From: [Scytonema hofmanni] UTEX 2349
GTDB lineage: Bacteria > Cyanobacteriota > Cyanobacteriia > Cyanobacteriales > Nostocaceae
DNA: 64,000 nucleotides
NCBI RefSeq assembly: GCF_000582685.1
Contig: NZ_KK073769.1
Coordinates: 157,962 to 221,961 of the forward strand
Direction of reading: 5' to 3'
In this document: in pieces, positions 51,588 to 60,537 of the stretch
How positions within the stretch are numbered: the first letter of the stretch is position 1
Layout of the letters: each line of letters begins with the position of its first letter
Notes under the pieces: model-generated
Seen by the model: the letters and a program-made list of their open reading frames with translations, nothing else
Database searches by the model: none
What the model was told of the DNA's origin: nothing
Program-made: the position numbers and the translations under genes

Positions 51588-51741
51588 CTTATTTACCCTC
51601 GGTTTGATTTCTGATTCCTTGCCCTGCATAGAAGCTATATTATTTGTTTTTACATAGCATCAGCGAAAATGCGGATCAAGTGCAAGTTTTTTATTTCATC
51701 TTAATATTTGGGTTACACAGTTGGTAAGGTTTCAATTTAAA

Positions 51742-51861
51742 TTACTCAGTATCGACATCTACACCAAGCGATCGTAATCTTGCCTTTAACTTTTCTACCT
51801 CTGCTTGTGCTTGTTCTACTTGTTTTTCTGCTTGCTGCCTTGCAACAACTTCTTGCCGTAG
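51742..51861 (-). pseudogene. Uma2 gene, 3' part (coiled-coil tail)
   Basis: The minus strand reads RQEVVARQQAEKQVEQAQAEVEKLKARL and ends DVDTE-stop, the coiled-coil tail common to Uma2 proteins. It continues exactly the frame of the Uma2 gene at 53284-53859: removing the intervening IS and one TAG copy gives DELAQAL followed by RQEVVARQQ. It is therefore the cut-off end of that gene. Confidence 0.85.
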
Positions 51862-53283
51862 CTCAGATCTTGCACCTGGAAATTTCAATGTTAATTCCTT
51901 GACTAAGTGTTAGTTCTTTGAGGCGTTCAATGTATTGTAAAAGAAGTAACACTACCAAATGGGGAAATATAGTTTGGAACGCAATTTCTGCGGCTTGTCC
52001 CCAATCAGGTAGGTCGTTAGAGACACCCGCCGTTGATAAATAAGCCCAGTGAGCCAAAATATAGGAAATAAAAGACAGTATCAACCAACGATAAACGCCT
52101 AAAAGCGTCCCTTGTCCAAAACGGTGTAAGCCAAAACGGTGTTTGGCAGTCTTAAACCAGCCCTCGATCTGCCATCTTCGTTTGCCCCACCAAGAAATGG
52201 TACTTGCTTTGAGAGCTTTGGTCGAAATAACAAATCGTTTCTCATACTTACCGTCATGACGCTTAAAATAATACCAGGATATATAGACAGGAAATTTCAA
52301 ACCCTGAAGGTAAAGTTGCTGTCCCCGTTTGTGTAATTGAGCAACGCAGCGCCCATCGATTAACTTGCGCGTACAAGCTATACCAGCAATTATGTGATAT
52401 TTTTTCTCTCGAACACCATGTATAAATTGAATACTACCAAAGCCCGTATCTACCAAAACCATTACCTCCTTGAAGTGGTTGGTTAATTTTTTTGGTAAAG
52501 ATTTAACCATTTTTAATCCTAGCCTTGCCGGAGAGGTAGCGCCTTTTCCTCTCCAAACCCGGAAATTCCAAGGTACTCGCCATCGACCAACAACCAAATA
52601 CACCACAACCAAATGCAAACCTCGTTTTCCGTGGTATACGCTGATTAAGTTTTCCAGTGCCTTAAATTTTCCGGCTTTCTCCAAAGTTGTCAGGTCAACA
52701 ATAACCTGTAAAAATGGTTGGCGTCCCAACGAACGCTCAGACAAAATCTCCTTAATAATACGGTTACGAGTTGTGCGAATTACACCTCTGGTTGACCAAC
52801 CGTAGATATTGAGAAATCTGCTCAAGGCACTGGGTGACTTACTTTTACTGTGTTGAGGTAGAGGATAACCCTGCGCTTCCAAGAACATTCCCAACATTGC
52901 TTCAAGATTTTCTTGTTGGTAAATAGAAGGCATCAATGACAGCAAAGTGTAGACTAGACTTTGGGCGTGGGCAAGAATTGAAACCATTTTTCTTGCTTAT
53001 CTATAATGAATGTATTTCACGCCCTTTCTCTCATACTTTGAACATTTCCACAAATCGAGTCACTCTTATTATTAGCGATCGCATACGCCTACGACTCGCT
53101 ACAAGGAATATCATGCCCTAACAAAACGTGCCATCAGATTTATGAGGAAATCTCGTACTCTTCTAATTTTATTAGTAATTTAAATTACTTTAATACACAT
53201 AAGCTTTCTGCCGATTCTAGTGTTAGATTTTTATACTCTTTATTTGTTTTTTACGGGTTTATTCGGCAGGTGCAAGATCTGAG
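51862..53283. mobile_element. 1422-bp insertion sequence interrupting a Uma2 gene
   Basis: Bounded by 17-bp perfect inverted repeats (CTCAGATCTTGCACCTG at the left, its complement at the right) and flanked by a 3-bp direct repeat, TAG (51859-51861 and 53284-53286). Excision with one TAG restores the Uma2 frame precisely. It carries one complete leftward transposase gene and a ~260-bp leader at the right end. The intact repeats and gene suggest a recent insertion. Confidence 0.9.
51863..52987 (-). CDS. DDE transposase (IS4/IS701-like)
   Basis: A 374-residue transposase, apparently intact. Catalytic residues: Asp in QVIVDLTTLEK, Asp in MVLVDTGFGS and Glu in WWGKRRWQIEGWFKTAKHRFGL (a Y/W-x2-R-W-x-IE block). 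The stop codon overlaps the left inverted repeat. The family assignment is tentative: the DDE layout is IS4/IS701-like, but a 3-bp target duplication is not typical for those families. The other IS in this window (23633-24905) is unrelated in its ends. Confidence 0.85.
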   Translation of the reverse strand: MVSILAHAQSLVYTLLSLMPSIYQQENLEAMLGMFLEAQGYPLPQHSKSKSPSALSRFLNIYGWSTRGVIRTTRNRIIKEILSERSLGRQPFLQVIVDLTTLEKAGKFKALENLISVYHGKRGLHLVVVYLVVGRWRVPWNFRVWRGKGATSPARLGLKMVKSLPKKLTNHFKEVMVLVDTGFGSIQFIHGVREKKYHIIAGIACTRKLIDGRCVAQLHKRGQQLYLQGLKFPVYISWYYFKRHDGKYEKRFVISTKALKASTISWWGKRRWQIEGWFKTAKHRFGLHRFGQGTLLGVYRWLILSFISYILAHWAYLSTAGVSNDLPDWGQAAEIAFQTIFPHLVVLLLLQYIERLKELTLSQGINIEISRCKI

Positions 53284-53859
53284 TAGCGCCTGTGCTAGTT
53301 CGTCAGGAATCAGCAGCTTTTCTCCCGTATCCTCTCGATAAAAATTAATTAGCCGTCCCTCAGCTTGTAACCGCAACTGCAAGGGTTCGCTACGACTATC
53401 AGATATTGGCTCGTAAATTTCTCCCCGCAAGCGATAACCGCGTAATTGTTCTTCTTGCCACTCGCTTTTGGGGTCAAATAGCCAGTATTCTTTGACTCCT
53501 AGCTGTTCATAAAGAGTCTTTTTAAAGATTTGGTCTTGATCCTTAGTGCCACTCGATGTCATTTCAAAAATGACACTGGGTACTTGACCTTCTTCCCAAA
53601 TTTTATAATTGTCTCGACCTCCTGGGGTGACATCAAAAATCACCATCACGTCTGGAGCTACCCGCAATTTAGGATATCCTTGAGCATAATACATAAATTG
53701 ATTTGCTAAAACAGTTGCCTGAGTTTCTGCTAAATACTGTTTTAATACTGCCAGGGTGGTTAGCAAAACATAAAGGTGATCATAAGTTTCTGCCACGGGT
53801 TCACCATCAGCACTGGGGTAGAAAATTTCCGATTGAACGACAGGTAAAGTAGCTGTCAT
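53284..53859 (-). pseudogene. Uma2 family protein, 5' part, interrupted by IS
   Basis: The first ~190 residues of a Uma2/DUF820 PD-(D/E)XK-like protein: VAPDVMVIFDVTP (Asp), PSVIFEMTSSGTKDQDQ (Glu), KKTLYEQLGVKEYWLFDP. After DELAQAL the IS interrupts it; the open frame runs into the IS end and stops at 53251 (LRSCTCRINP), so a slightly shortened protein lacking only the coiled-coil tail could still be made. The catalytic part is complete, so partial function is possible. Confidence 0.88.
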
Positions 53860-53923
53860 AGTTGTATCCGATGCGATGAACTTATTTTAGACGAATTGAA
53901 CGCTGAAGCGAGTACAGCGCCGA

Positions 53924-54718
53924 CTACGTGTTATTCAGTATTTTCACGGCTTTTAACAAATAATCGGATAACTCACAAAATCCTGCACCTTCAGAAGCAG
54001 TGGTGATATATATAGGTTGATGCTGCAACTGATTGGCATATTCCATTACATTGGCTACACCGACAGAAACGGGAAAATAATCTTGATTAAATAAACTTTC
54101 ATCATTAAGACTATCGCCAACGGTGACAACTTGCTGAGGTGAATAACCGGGAAAGTATTCTCGCAATACCTGCAATAATCCTACAGCTTTATCTTGCCCC
54201 AAGGGTTTGATGTGACATTGGACGTTGCTGTAGGTGAATCCCCAATTCAGTTGTTGGCAGAGATTACTTAAGGAAACCAGTTCACCTGTACTCAAAGAAG
54301 CTACATCAAAAGTCCAATCGGTAATGCGAAAGCGATTGTCGGCAGATTCTCGGATTTGGGGAAAATGTGTTTGTAATTGGGCAAAAATTGCGGCTAAATG
54401 TTTGCGATGATCAACTAAATCGGAAATCGGCGTTAAAGGGACAGTCTCGCCATTAGATGAATAAAATATACCGCCATTTTCGGCGATCGCACCAGCGATG
54501 GGCATCAAGCTACTTAATCCATTCACCCAGCCGGCGGAACGTCCAGTAACAATTACTACCTTGATTCCAACTGCCGCTAAATTCTCCAAAGCTTGCAATA
54601 AGGCAGAAGTAAATTTACCTTGCTGTGTCAAGGTGCCATCCATATCTGTGGCAATCAGACGAATGTTGCTAAAAGAATTGATTGGGGCAATGGGCAATGG
54701 GCATGGGGAAGTGGGCAT
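53924..54718 (-). CDS. HAD-family hydrolase (Cof-like sugar phosphatase group)
   Basis: A ~264-residue Mg2+-dependent phosphatase. HAD motifs: LIATDMDGTLT (nucleophile Asp), VVIVTGRSAG (Thr-Gly), the Lys in PLGQDKAVGLLQVL and VVTVGDSLNDESLF. The N-terminus is uncertain: upstream of SNIRLIATD the frame consists of heptanucleotide repeats (54684-54770) that give PCPLPIAP-type peptides. I use the ATG at 54718, but 54838 and other starts are possible; the original start codon has probably been lost to repeat expansion. Substrate unknown. Confidence 0.82.
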   Translation of the reverse strand: MPTSPCPLPIAPINSFSNIRLIATDMDGTLTQQGKFTSALLQALENLAAVGIKVVIVTGRSAGWVNGLSSLMPIAGAIAENGGIFYSSNGETVPLTPISDLVDHRKHLAAIFAQLQTHFPQIRESADNRFRITDWTFDVASLSTGELVSLSNLCQQLNWGFTYSNVQCHIKPLGQDKAVGLLQVLREYFPGYSPQQVVTVGDSLNDESLFNQDYFPVSVGVANVMEYANQLQHQPIYITTASEGAGFCELSDYLLKAVKILNNT

Positions 54719-54775
54719 GGATGGGGGGAGGGGGACAAGGGGACAGGGGGACAAGGGGACAAGGGGGAGCAGGAG
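54684..54775. repeat. GGGCAATGG / GGGGACAAGG repeat array at the HAD gene start
   Basis: Tandem 7- and 9-bp units (GGGCAAT, GGGGACA, AGGGGGA) overlap the 5' end of the HAD gene, in a reading frame without stops on the minus strand. The same units are open on the + strand too, ahead of the gene at 54920. Confidence 0.85.
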
Positions 54776-54919
54776 GAGAAATATTTCTTCAGGACTTACT
54801 ATGAGTCCTTTTCCCCTTTCCACAATCCCCTTATTCAAAAATTAACAATAATACCGCAAGATGACATCAAGGATTTGGGCATCCTAGAAATCAGAAGTCA
54901 AGTATTTTTGTTTGCAACC

Positions 54920-55735
54920 ATGTCTATTTTAATATCTGTTGTTCAATCCCCAGGGTCTAAAATTACTAAGGCAATTCAGAAAGTGCAAGTAGCACCAGCA
55001 GACAATCAGCAAATACCGCAATTGTTGTTAGCCGTAACCTCTGGAGTACTAACTTTGACGGTGATTGCTTTGATTGTATATGGCAAACTTGAGATGAAAA
55101 AGCTGGATAAGAAAATCAAGTTTGAAAAATTTAGGGCGCGAGAACTAGAGAAAAAGTTTAAACTAGCGCTGGAAACAATTAGAAAAATGGAGACTAATCC
55201 CGATTTGATTAATTCACGGGATTTTAATTTGGATTATTTGCGAATGCGGATGGCTGAGGAGGTTTTTCATTTTGCGATCATCAATCAAGTAAAAATCAAA
55301 GTCAAAGATCAAATTTCTCAAGCACTACGTCCAACTCAAGCTCAACAAGGAACTGTTGGGATTGCCAATAGTTCTGGACGCCAGGTGGATCAGGTTTTTG
55401 ATGTAGAGTACGAAACTAATATAGAGGGTGTCCCTGCCAAGCGAGTGCTGTTTCGCGTTCAAATCCGGTTAATGAAGTTACCCACACAAGCGACTTCTGC
55501 TAGCATCAGCCAAATTATTGATTGTATTGAAACTTATCTTAGTCCCGCAGAAGACCAAGATACTTGGCAACCGACAATTCAAGGTAGGATTGCTTATATA
55601 CATTGGGATCAAAAGGCTAAACCCACGCCTTTGCTGGTGCTGGAACAATCGAATGAAGGTGTGAATGTGACTTTCCGTACTAGTCGTCAAGCAAATCCTG
55701 CGTTACCCGATAAGCCATTTAAAACGAAAAAATAA
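54920..55735 (+). CDS. cyanobacterial membrane-anchored coiled-coil protein
   Basis: A 271-residue protein. One transmembrane helix (LLLAVTSGVLTLTVIALIVYG, ~residues 37-57) is followed by a basic coiled coil (KLEMKKLDKKIKFEKFRARELEKKFKLALETI) and a beta-rich C-terminal domain (QVFDVEYETNIEGVP, KRVLFRVQIRLMKL, LVLEQSNEGVNVTFRT). The true start is the ATG at 54920; longer frames upstream pass only through repeat DNA. Not recognised as any named family. It is divergent from the HAD gene. Confidence 0.7.
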   Translation: MSILISVVQSPGSKITKAIQKVQVAPADNQQIPQLLLAVTSGVLTLTVIALIVYGKLEMKKLDKKIKFEKFRARELEKKFKLALETIRKMETNPDLINSRDFNLDYLRMRMAEEVFHFAIINQVKIKVKDQISQALRPTQAQQGTVGIANSSGRQVDQVFDVEYETNIEGVPAKRVLFRVQIRLMKLPTQATSASISQIIDCIETYLSPAEDQDTWQPTIQGRIAYIHWDQKAKPTPLLVLEQSNEGVNVTFRTSRQANPALPDKPFKTKK

Positions 55736-56120
55736 CATTCCTAAGTAATAAGTGTGTATATTTATGAGTTATTAGCTACGAGGTAAGTAGATGAGCATAA
55801 ATAAACGCTCCTTAACGTAGTAACCTGATTAGCCGTTAACATCCTTGCTTTGAGCGGTAAACCGCTCACTAGGAACTAAGTACAGTTTTGCGTAAGAACG
55901 AGCGCGTTTTTTAACGCACTCGTAGCGCGGAGGTAAGCGCAAAGTGACGCAGAGTTTTTGTGATAAATTTTCGTCATGAATTAATGCGATCGCTGTACTT
56001 ATACCAATTCTTTATGAGGCTGCGCTTAATAACCCGACGAGTAAACTCGCGGCTACACGTACAAAGCCCACCTGCGTGGGCTAAATTAGGCGCAGCTTCA
56101 CACAGAAATGGTATTAGGAG
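55736..56120. other. intergenic repeat cluster
   Basis: Holds GAGCGGTAAACCGCTC (55852-55867), a CGCGCTCG/CGCACTCG hairpin with GCAAAGTGACGCAGAG (~55900-55955) matching repeats at 23036-23095, and a CGAGTAAACTCG palindrome (~56038-56049). No gene was recognised. Confidence 0.6.
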
Positions 56121-56855
56121 TTACGAGTTGTGGTGTTTAACTTTTGACTCATAATTATTGACAGTGCTTTGGGAATTGCGAGCTAAATGACCATCTTCCA
56201 TTTCCAAGATGCGATCGGCAATATCTAAAATGCGGTTATCGTGGGTAACGAGCAAAATAGAGGTTCCCTGCTCTTTGGCAAGGGTTTGCATTATTTCTAC
56301 CACATCGCGTCCTGATTGTTTGTCTAAAGCTGCTGTGGGTTCGTCTGCTAAAACTAGTGGGGGATGATTTACCAAAGCCCGAGCGATCGCTACTCTTTGT
56401 TTTTGTCCCCCAGAAAGATTATCTGGAAAATAATTAATTCTGTCATTTAAACCTACAGCTTGAAGCATCGCTTCTGATTTGTTAATTGCATGTTGGTTAG
56501 AAATTTCTTTGTTTAGTTCTACCGCCATTTGCACATTTTGTCTAGCGTTTAAGAACCCCAACAAGTTGTGAGCTTGGAAAATATAACCAATGTTGCGTCT
56601 AATTTCTACCAGTTTACTTTGACTGGCTCCAGATAGTTCTTCACCTAAAAATTTTAGACTTCCTTCTTGCACTGACCTCAAACCACCAATCAGGCTCAAT
56701 AATGTTGTTTTACCTGAACCTGATGGTCCGGTCATAATTACAATTTCTCCCGCATAAATCTCGAAATTTATGTCAAATAATATTTGTTTTTTCAGTGAGC
56801 CTTTACCGTAGTAATGGCTGATGTTTTTGATGTCGATTACAGGTTTTTTTGTCAT
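56121..56855 (-). CDS. devA: DevA-family ABC exporter ATPase
   Basis: A 244-residue ATPase energising the DevBC-type exporter. Walker A TGPSGSGKTTLL, Q-loop FQAHNLLGFLNARQNV, signature LSGGQKQRVAIA, Walker B LVLADEPTAALDKQSG and H-loop VTHDNRI are intact. The ATG at 56855 (TKKPVIDIKNISHYYG) is the natural start; the longer frame runs through palindromes at 56887-56946. In Anabaena DevBCA exports heterocyst envelope glycolipids, but several paralogues exist, and which function this one has cannot be told. Confidence 0.92.
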   Translation of the reverse strand: MTKKPVIDIKNISHYYGKGSLKKQILFDINFEIYAGEIVIMTGPSGSGKTTLLSLIGGLRSVQEGSLKFLGEELSGASQSKLVEIRRNIGYIFQAHNLLGFLNARQNVQMAVELNKEISNQHAINKSEAMLQAVGLNDRINYFPDNLSGGQKQRVAIARALVNHPPLVLADEPTAALDKQSGRDVVEIMQTLAKEQGTSILLVTHDNRILDIADRILEMEDGHLARNSQSTVNNYESKVKHHNS

Positions 56856-56886
56856 TTTTGTTTGAAATAAATTGGGGTTTAGGTAG

Positions 56887-56946
56887 AGACGTTCCGCCGG
56901 AACGTCTGTATGGGAAGCGCGGTAGAGACGTTCCACCGGAACGTCT
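56887..56946. repeat. two palindromes of the AGACGTTCC family, plus half-copy
   Basis: Inverted repeats at 56887-56907 and 56926-56946, with a third half-copy (CCGGAACGTC, 56961-56970), lie between devA and devC. Their 39-bp spacing suggests local duplication. Confidence 0.8.
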
Positions 56947-56979
56947 GTACGAGAAGCGCGCCGGAACGTCTGGGTGAAA

Positions 56980-58134
56980 TTAAAATATATCTGCTGGATC
57001 GGCGGATTTTAATTTCCGCACAGCGATCGCACCGGAAATAAAGCACATCAAAATAGTTAAAATTAGCACCATGATTGCACGACTCAAACTCATGAAAACT
57101 GGTAATAGTGTTGCGTCTTTAGCCAATTTATATAAAAACATCGTAAAAGCCCATCCAGGCATATATCCTAAAACTGCTAATATTAAAGCTTCTTGAAGAA
57201 TCACAAATAATAGATAGTTTTGTGTGTAGCCGATTGCTTTTAAGGTCGCATATTCACTTAAGTGTTCTGTAACTTCGCTATAAAGAATTTGATATACAAT
57301 CACGGTTCCAACAACAAAACCCATGATTGTACCTAAGCTGAAAATAAACCCGATAGCTGTACTACTTGCCCAATAATTTCTTTCAAAGTCGATAAATTCT
57401 TCTTTAGTTAAAACGTTGATTTCTTTTGGTAAATAACTTCTTAATTGTTGCACAACTAAGTTAGCATTTGCTCCTGGTTTTAATTTAATTAAGCCTATAT
57501 CAATCAATCCTCGCTGGCGATGGTTAAATATTCTAAAAAAGTTAACATCACTAGTAATTAAATTTCCATCGGCTCCAAATGATGCACCTAAAGTAAATAT
57601 TCCAGCTACTTTAATTTGTCTAGAACCAACTTCTGCTGTGACATTTTTGCCTTGCTCAAAGTTAGCAACAATTGGACCATATTCTGTCCGGGAAGAACTG
57701 TCATATAAAACTACATCTGGCAGTTTAAGTTTATCTAAGTTTGCTTGAACTCCAGGCAAGTTAAATACATTAACTTCTGGGTTCATAGCTAAGGTGAGAA
57801 TACTACGAGGGCGACCTGTAACAGGATTTTTCCAACTTGCGTACCCTAAGTATATGGGATGAACTGATTGCACTGCTGGCAAATCTAAAGCTTTATATAA
57901 TCGCCTTTGGGAAAAGCTTTTCATTGCTAGGACGGCGTTAGATTGTGAGTTGATTAAAACAATGTCACCTTGCAAGCTGCTATGCATCCGGACGTTACTA
58001 AAATATAGGGCATCGCGGAAACCAAGTTGCATAAACATGAGAACGTCGGCAAAGGCAATTCCTGCCAGAGCCACGATAAGTCGAGTTCTTTCGCGTGTTA
58101 ATTGTAGCCATGCTAAGGGTATTTTGGAACTCAT
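56980..58134 (-). CDS. devC: DevC-family ABC exporter permease
   Basis: A 384-residue MacB/FtsX-type permease. One N-terminal helix (LIVALAGIAFADVLMFMQLG), a ~230-residue extracytoplasmic domain (~45-260) and three C-terminal helices (STAIGFIFSLGTIMGFVVGTVIVYQILYS; YLLFVILQEALILAVLGYMPGW; LILTILMCFISGAIAV) match the family. It is the second gene of devB-devC-devA. The order, direction and spacing (148 bp to devB, about 125 bp to devA) support one operon, though palindromes in the gaps might uncouple translation. Confidence 0.93.
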   Translation of the reverse strand: MSSKIPLAWLQLTRERTRLIVALAGIAFADVLMFMQLGFRDALYFSNVRMHSSLQGDIVLINSQSNAVLAMKSFSQRRLYKALDLPAVQSVHPIYLGYASWKNPVTGRPRSILTLAMNPEVNVFNLPGVQANLDKLKLPDVVLYDSSSRTEYGPIVANFEQGKNVTAEVGSRQIKVAGIFTLGASFGADGNLITSDVNFFRIFNHRQRGLIDIGLIKLKPGANANLVVQQLRSYLPKEINVLTKEEFIDFERNYWASSTAIGFIFSLGTIMGFVVGTVIVYQILYSEVTEHLSEYATLKAIGYTQNYLLFVILQEALILAVLGYMPGWAFTMFLYKLAKDATLLPVFMSLSRAIMVLILTILMCFISGAIAVRKLKSADPADIF

Positions 58135-58218
58135 TTTATAGATGAATAAATTATATTTGGACTAATCGGTAATTTGTGATGGGTGATTGCTAGTAATCAA
58201 ACTCATTTTCACGGTTAG

Positions 58219-58243
58219 AGAGACGCGATAAATCGCCGTCTCT
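58219..58243. repeat. dispersed palindrome, AGACGCGAT family (intergenic copy)
   Basis: AGAGACGCGATAAATCGCCGTCTCT between devB and devC. It is an imperfect relative of the element inside mfd and the P-ATPase gene. Confidence 0.7.
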
Positions 58244-58281
58244 ACAGAAAACTTCTCCGTCAATTACTCATTGACGGACTA

Positions 58282-59700
58282 CTAAATGTTGATTTCGACT
58301 ACTACTTTGGCGTTAGTTAAACCGCCAACTTTTTGGCTAGCTTCTAACGGTAAGGCGATTTTTACTTCTACGACTCTGGCATCAACATCTGCTGCTGGAT
58401 CTGTATTTAAGACGTCTTTTTTGCCAATTTTTCTGCCAACTTCAACGACTGTTCCTTGTAATTGCCCATTAAATGCGCCGTTATCGCTGGCAATTGTGGC
58501 TTTTTGACCCAGACGTACTTTACCAATGCTGTCTTCGGGAACTTCGGCGATCGCAATCATTTGATCGGTTCTTCCAATCTCAGCGATGCCATCTACACTC
58601 ATGTTTTCTCCCGCTTTGGTGTGAATTTTGATGATTTCTCCGGGGATAGGTGCGGCAACGTAGCTTAATTTCAAGTCTGCTTGGGCTTTTCTGACGTTTG
58701 CGATCGCATTACTAACTTGAGCTTGTGCTATGAGTGCATCGGTGGGACGAATTTCTAAAAGTCTGTTAAATTTGGCTCTTTCTTCGTCAATTTGCCTTTC
58801 CAATGTCGCTAAGGTTTTATCCCGGTTAACTTTGGCTTCAATTAGTTGCTGTTGTAAAGTTGCTTGACTTTGTACTTGATTTGCTCTCGCTTCGGCAAGT
58901 TGCTGTTGTAAAGTTGCTTTTGCTTGTCTTAAACTAGCTTGGCTTTCAGCAACTTGTTGAGAGGAAGTTACTGCACTTAAGCGTCTTTTGTCCCATTCTT
59001 GCTGAGAAATGGCACCTTCTTTGTATAATGTTTCATAGCGTCGAGCATCGACTTGGGCGTTGTTAGCTTCGGCTTGGACGCGAGAAACGGTTGCTCTTAA
59101 GGTGTCTCGTTGTCCTTGTAGTTCGGCTTCTAGACGATTAACCGTTGCTTGTTGGACAATTTTTCCTCCACTTAACTGAGCTGCGATGCGAGCGATCGTT
59201 GCTTGTTGAGCTTGACTTTCACCTCTTAATTGAGCTTGTAAGCGGGCAATTACCGCTTTTTGAGCTTGAATATCTCTTGGTGAACCGGCTCTGACTTGGG
59301 CTAAATTAGCGCGGGATTCTTGCAGTTTTGCTTTGGCTTCTTCCACTGCTGCTGTTTGGCTATCGTGGTTATCCAAAATCGCTACTACTTGACCTTTTCT
59401 AACTCGTTCTCCTTCTTTCACCAAGATTTGCTCAACTCGTGAAGAAGCTTGCAGTCCTGAAGTTGGTGCGGATAGTTTAATTACTTCTCCTCGTGGTTCT
59501 AAACGTCCCACAGCACTGATACTAGTAGCAACTGGTGCAACTGGTACAGAGGTGCTGAGTTTTTTTAGCTGTTCAATTCTTGCCGTAGCTAGTACCCCGG
59601 AAGCAATGACTACTGGTAGGGCAACAGCAATACCCCACCAAATCTTAGGTTGCTCAAGTGGTTGTTCGCTTAACCTTGAATTTTCATTCACCCTTGACAT
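58282..59700 (-). CDS. devB: DevB-family periplasmic adaptor (HlyD/MFP)
   Basis: A 472-residue membrane-fusion protein linking the inner-membrane DevCA pump to a TolC-like outer-membrane channel. A membrane anchor (WGIAVALPVVIASGVLA, ~23-40) precedes a lipoyl-type half (VGRLEPRGEVIKLSAP), a long coiled-coil hairpin (~105-335) with Gln/Ala-rich repeats such as QAQQATIARIAAQL, and a beta-barrel part (VAAPIPGEIIKIHTKAGENMS; EVPEDSIGKVRLGQKA). It is first in the operon. No NtcA-type GTA-N8-TAC site was seen in the upstream 300 bp. Confidence 0.93.
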   Translation of the reverse strand: MSRVNENSRLSEQPLEQPKIWWGIAVALPVVIASGVLATARIEQLKKLSTSVPVAPVATSISAVGRLEPRGEVIKLSAPTSGLQASSRVEQILVKEGERVRKGQVVAILDNHDSQTAAVEEAKAKLQESRANLAQVRAGSPRDIQAQKAVIARLQAQLRGESQAQQATIARIAAQLSGGKIVQQATVNRLEAELQGQRDTLRATVSRVQAEANNAQVDARRYETLYKEGAISQQEWDKRRLSAVTSSQQVAESQASLRQAKATLQQQLAEARANQVQSQATLQQQLIEAKVNRDKTLATLERQIDEERAKFNRLLEIRPTDALIAQAQVSNAIANVRKAQADLKLSYVAAPIPGEIIKIHTKAGENMSVDGIAEIGRTDQMIAIAEVPEDSIGKVRLGQKATIASDNGAFNGQLQGTVVEVGRKIGKKDVLNTDPAADVDARVVEVKIALPLEASQKVGGLTNAKVVVEINI

Positions 59701-60537
59701 GGTATGTTGTCCGTTTAATTGTGGTGATTGAAGTAAAAGACGTAGTTGGATTAGTCAAAAAAGGATTTTAGCTTTTCAGCTGAATAATCATAAATAAACG
59801 CGGATTTTAAGCGATAGAGCTACTTAAAAGCAAAGCTATGAGCGGTAAACCGCTCACTACGAATTCACTCGTATTTTAGCTATTAAGTAAGGAAATAAAT
59901 ACAACAGATTTGAGGTAAATGAAGTACATATAGCAATCCGATTTGATTTGGTGAATCACTCGTAGAGGTAAGGGACTCTTTACTGGGAAGAAGAAATAAA
60001 AGTGTACTGAGTTTTGTTCACGCAATCAAATATGAGTCCTATATATAAAACCCAAAATCTTGTATAGACGTAGCACTGCTACGTCTCTTGTATTCGATGA
60101 AAGCGGAATCTGCTGTATGTAGTGCAGCATTTAGCCTTTTACGAGCAGAAGGCAATATTTACGAATCATTGTTTCACAGGCAAGCGGATAAAGCGCTTGT
60201 ACTTATCAAAATTTGGTTTATTGAACACTAGTGATTGTTGATTAATTATTCTTCAAAAGTGAAACAATATAGAGTATGATCAACATCATAGTTTCCGAAA
60301 GTTTATATCAAACTGTTAGTACAATTACTCGCTGCTATTTCTTGTCTCCGTGAAGCTGTTGTTTTCTGAATTCTACAGTCATGATTTGTCGGAAAACGTA
60401 GCACAGCTTACAGATAGGCACTTTTCAGCATTTCAAGTGATAGTTATGCAGAAAAAGTGACAATAAGCCAATATTTATAATTATTGGTATATTGTCACTC
60501 TACTTATTTTTGTATTTGTATGTCCTAATGCAAATAA
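59701..60537. other. 837-bp intergenic region upstream of devB
   Basis: Contains GAGCGGTAAACCGCTC (59840-59855) and AGACGTAGCACTGCTACGTCT (60066-60086). AT-rich stretches around 60240-60330 and 60470-60530 could hold transcription signals, but none matches a known consensus clearly. No gene or RNA was recognised. Confidence 0.5.

Noticed and set aside
54620..54919. N-terminal 100 residues upstream of the coiled-coil protein
   Set aside because: They are antisense to the HAD gene and pass through repeat DNA; the membrane-anchored protein starts sensibly at the ATG at 54920.
59701..60000. NtcA-binding site upstream of devB
   Set aside because: No GTA-N8-TAC sequence at a plausible distance from a -10 box was found by eye.
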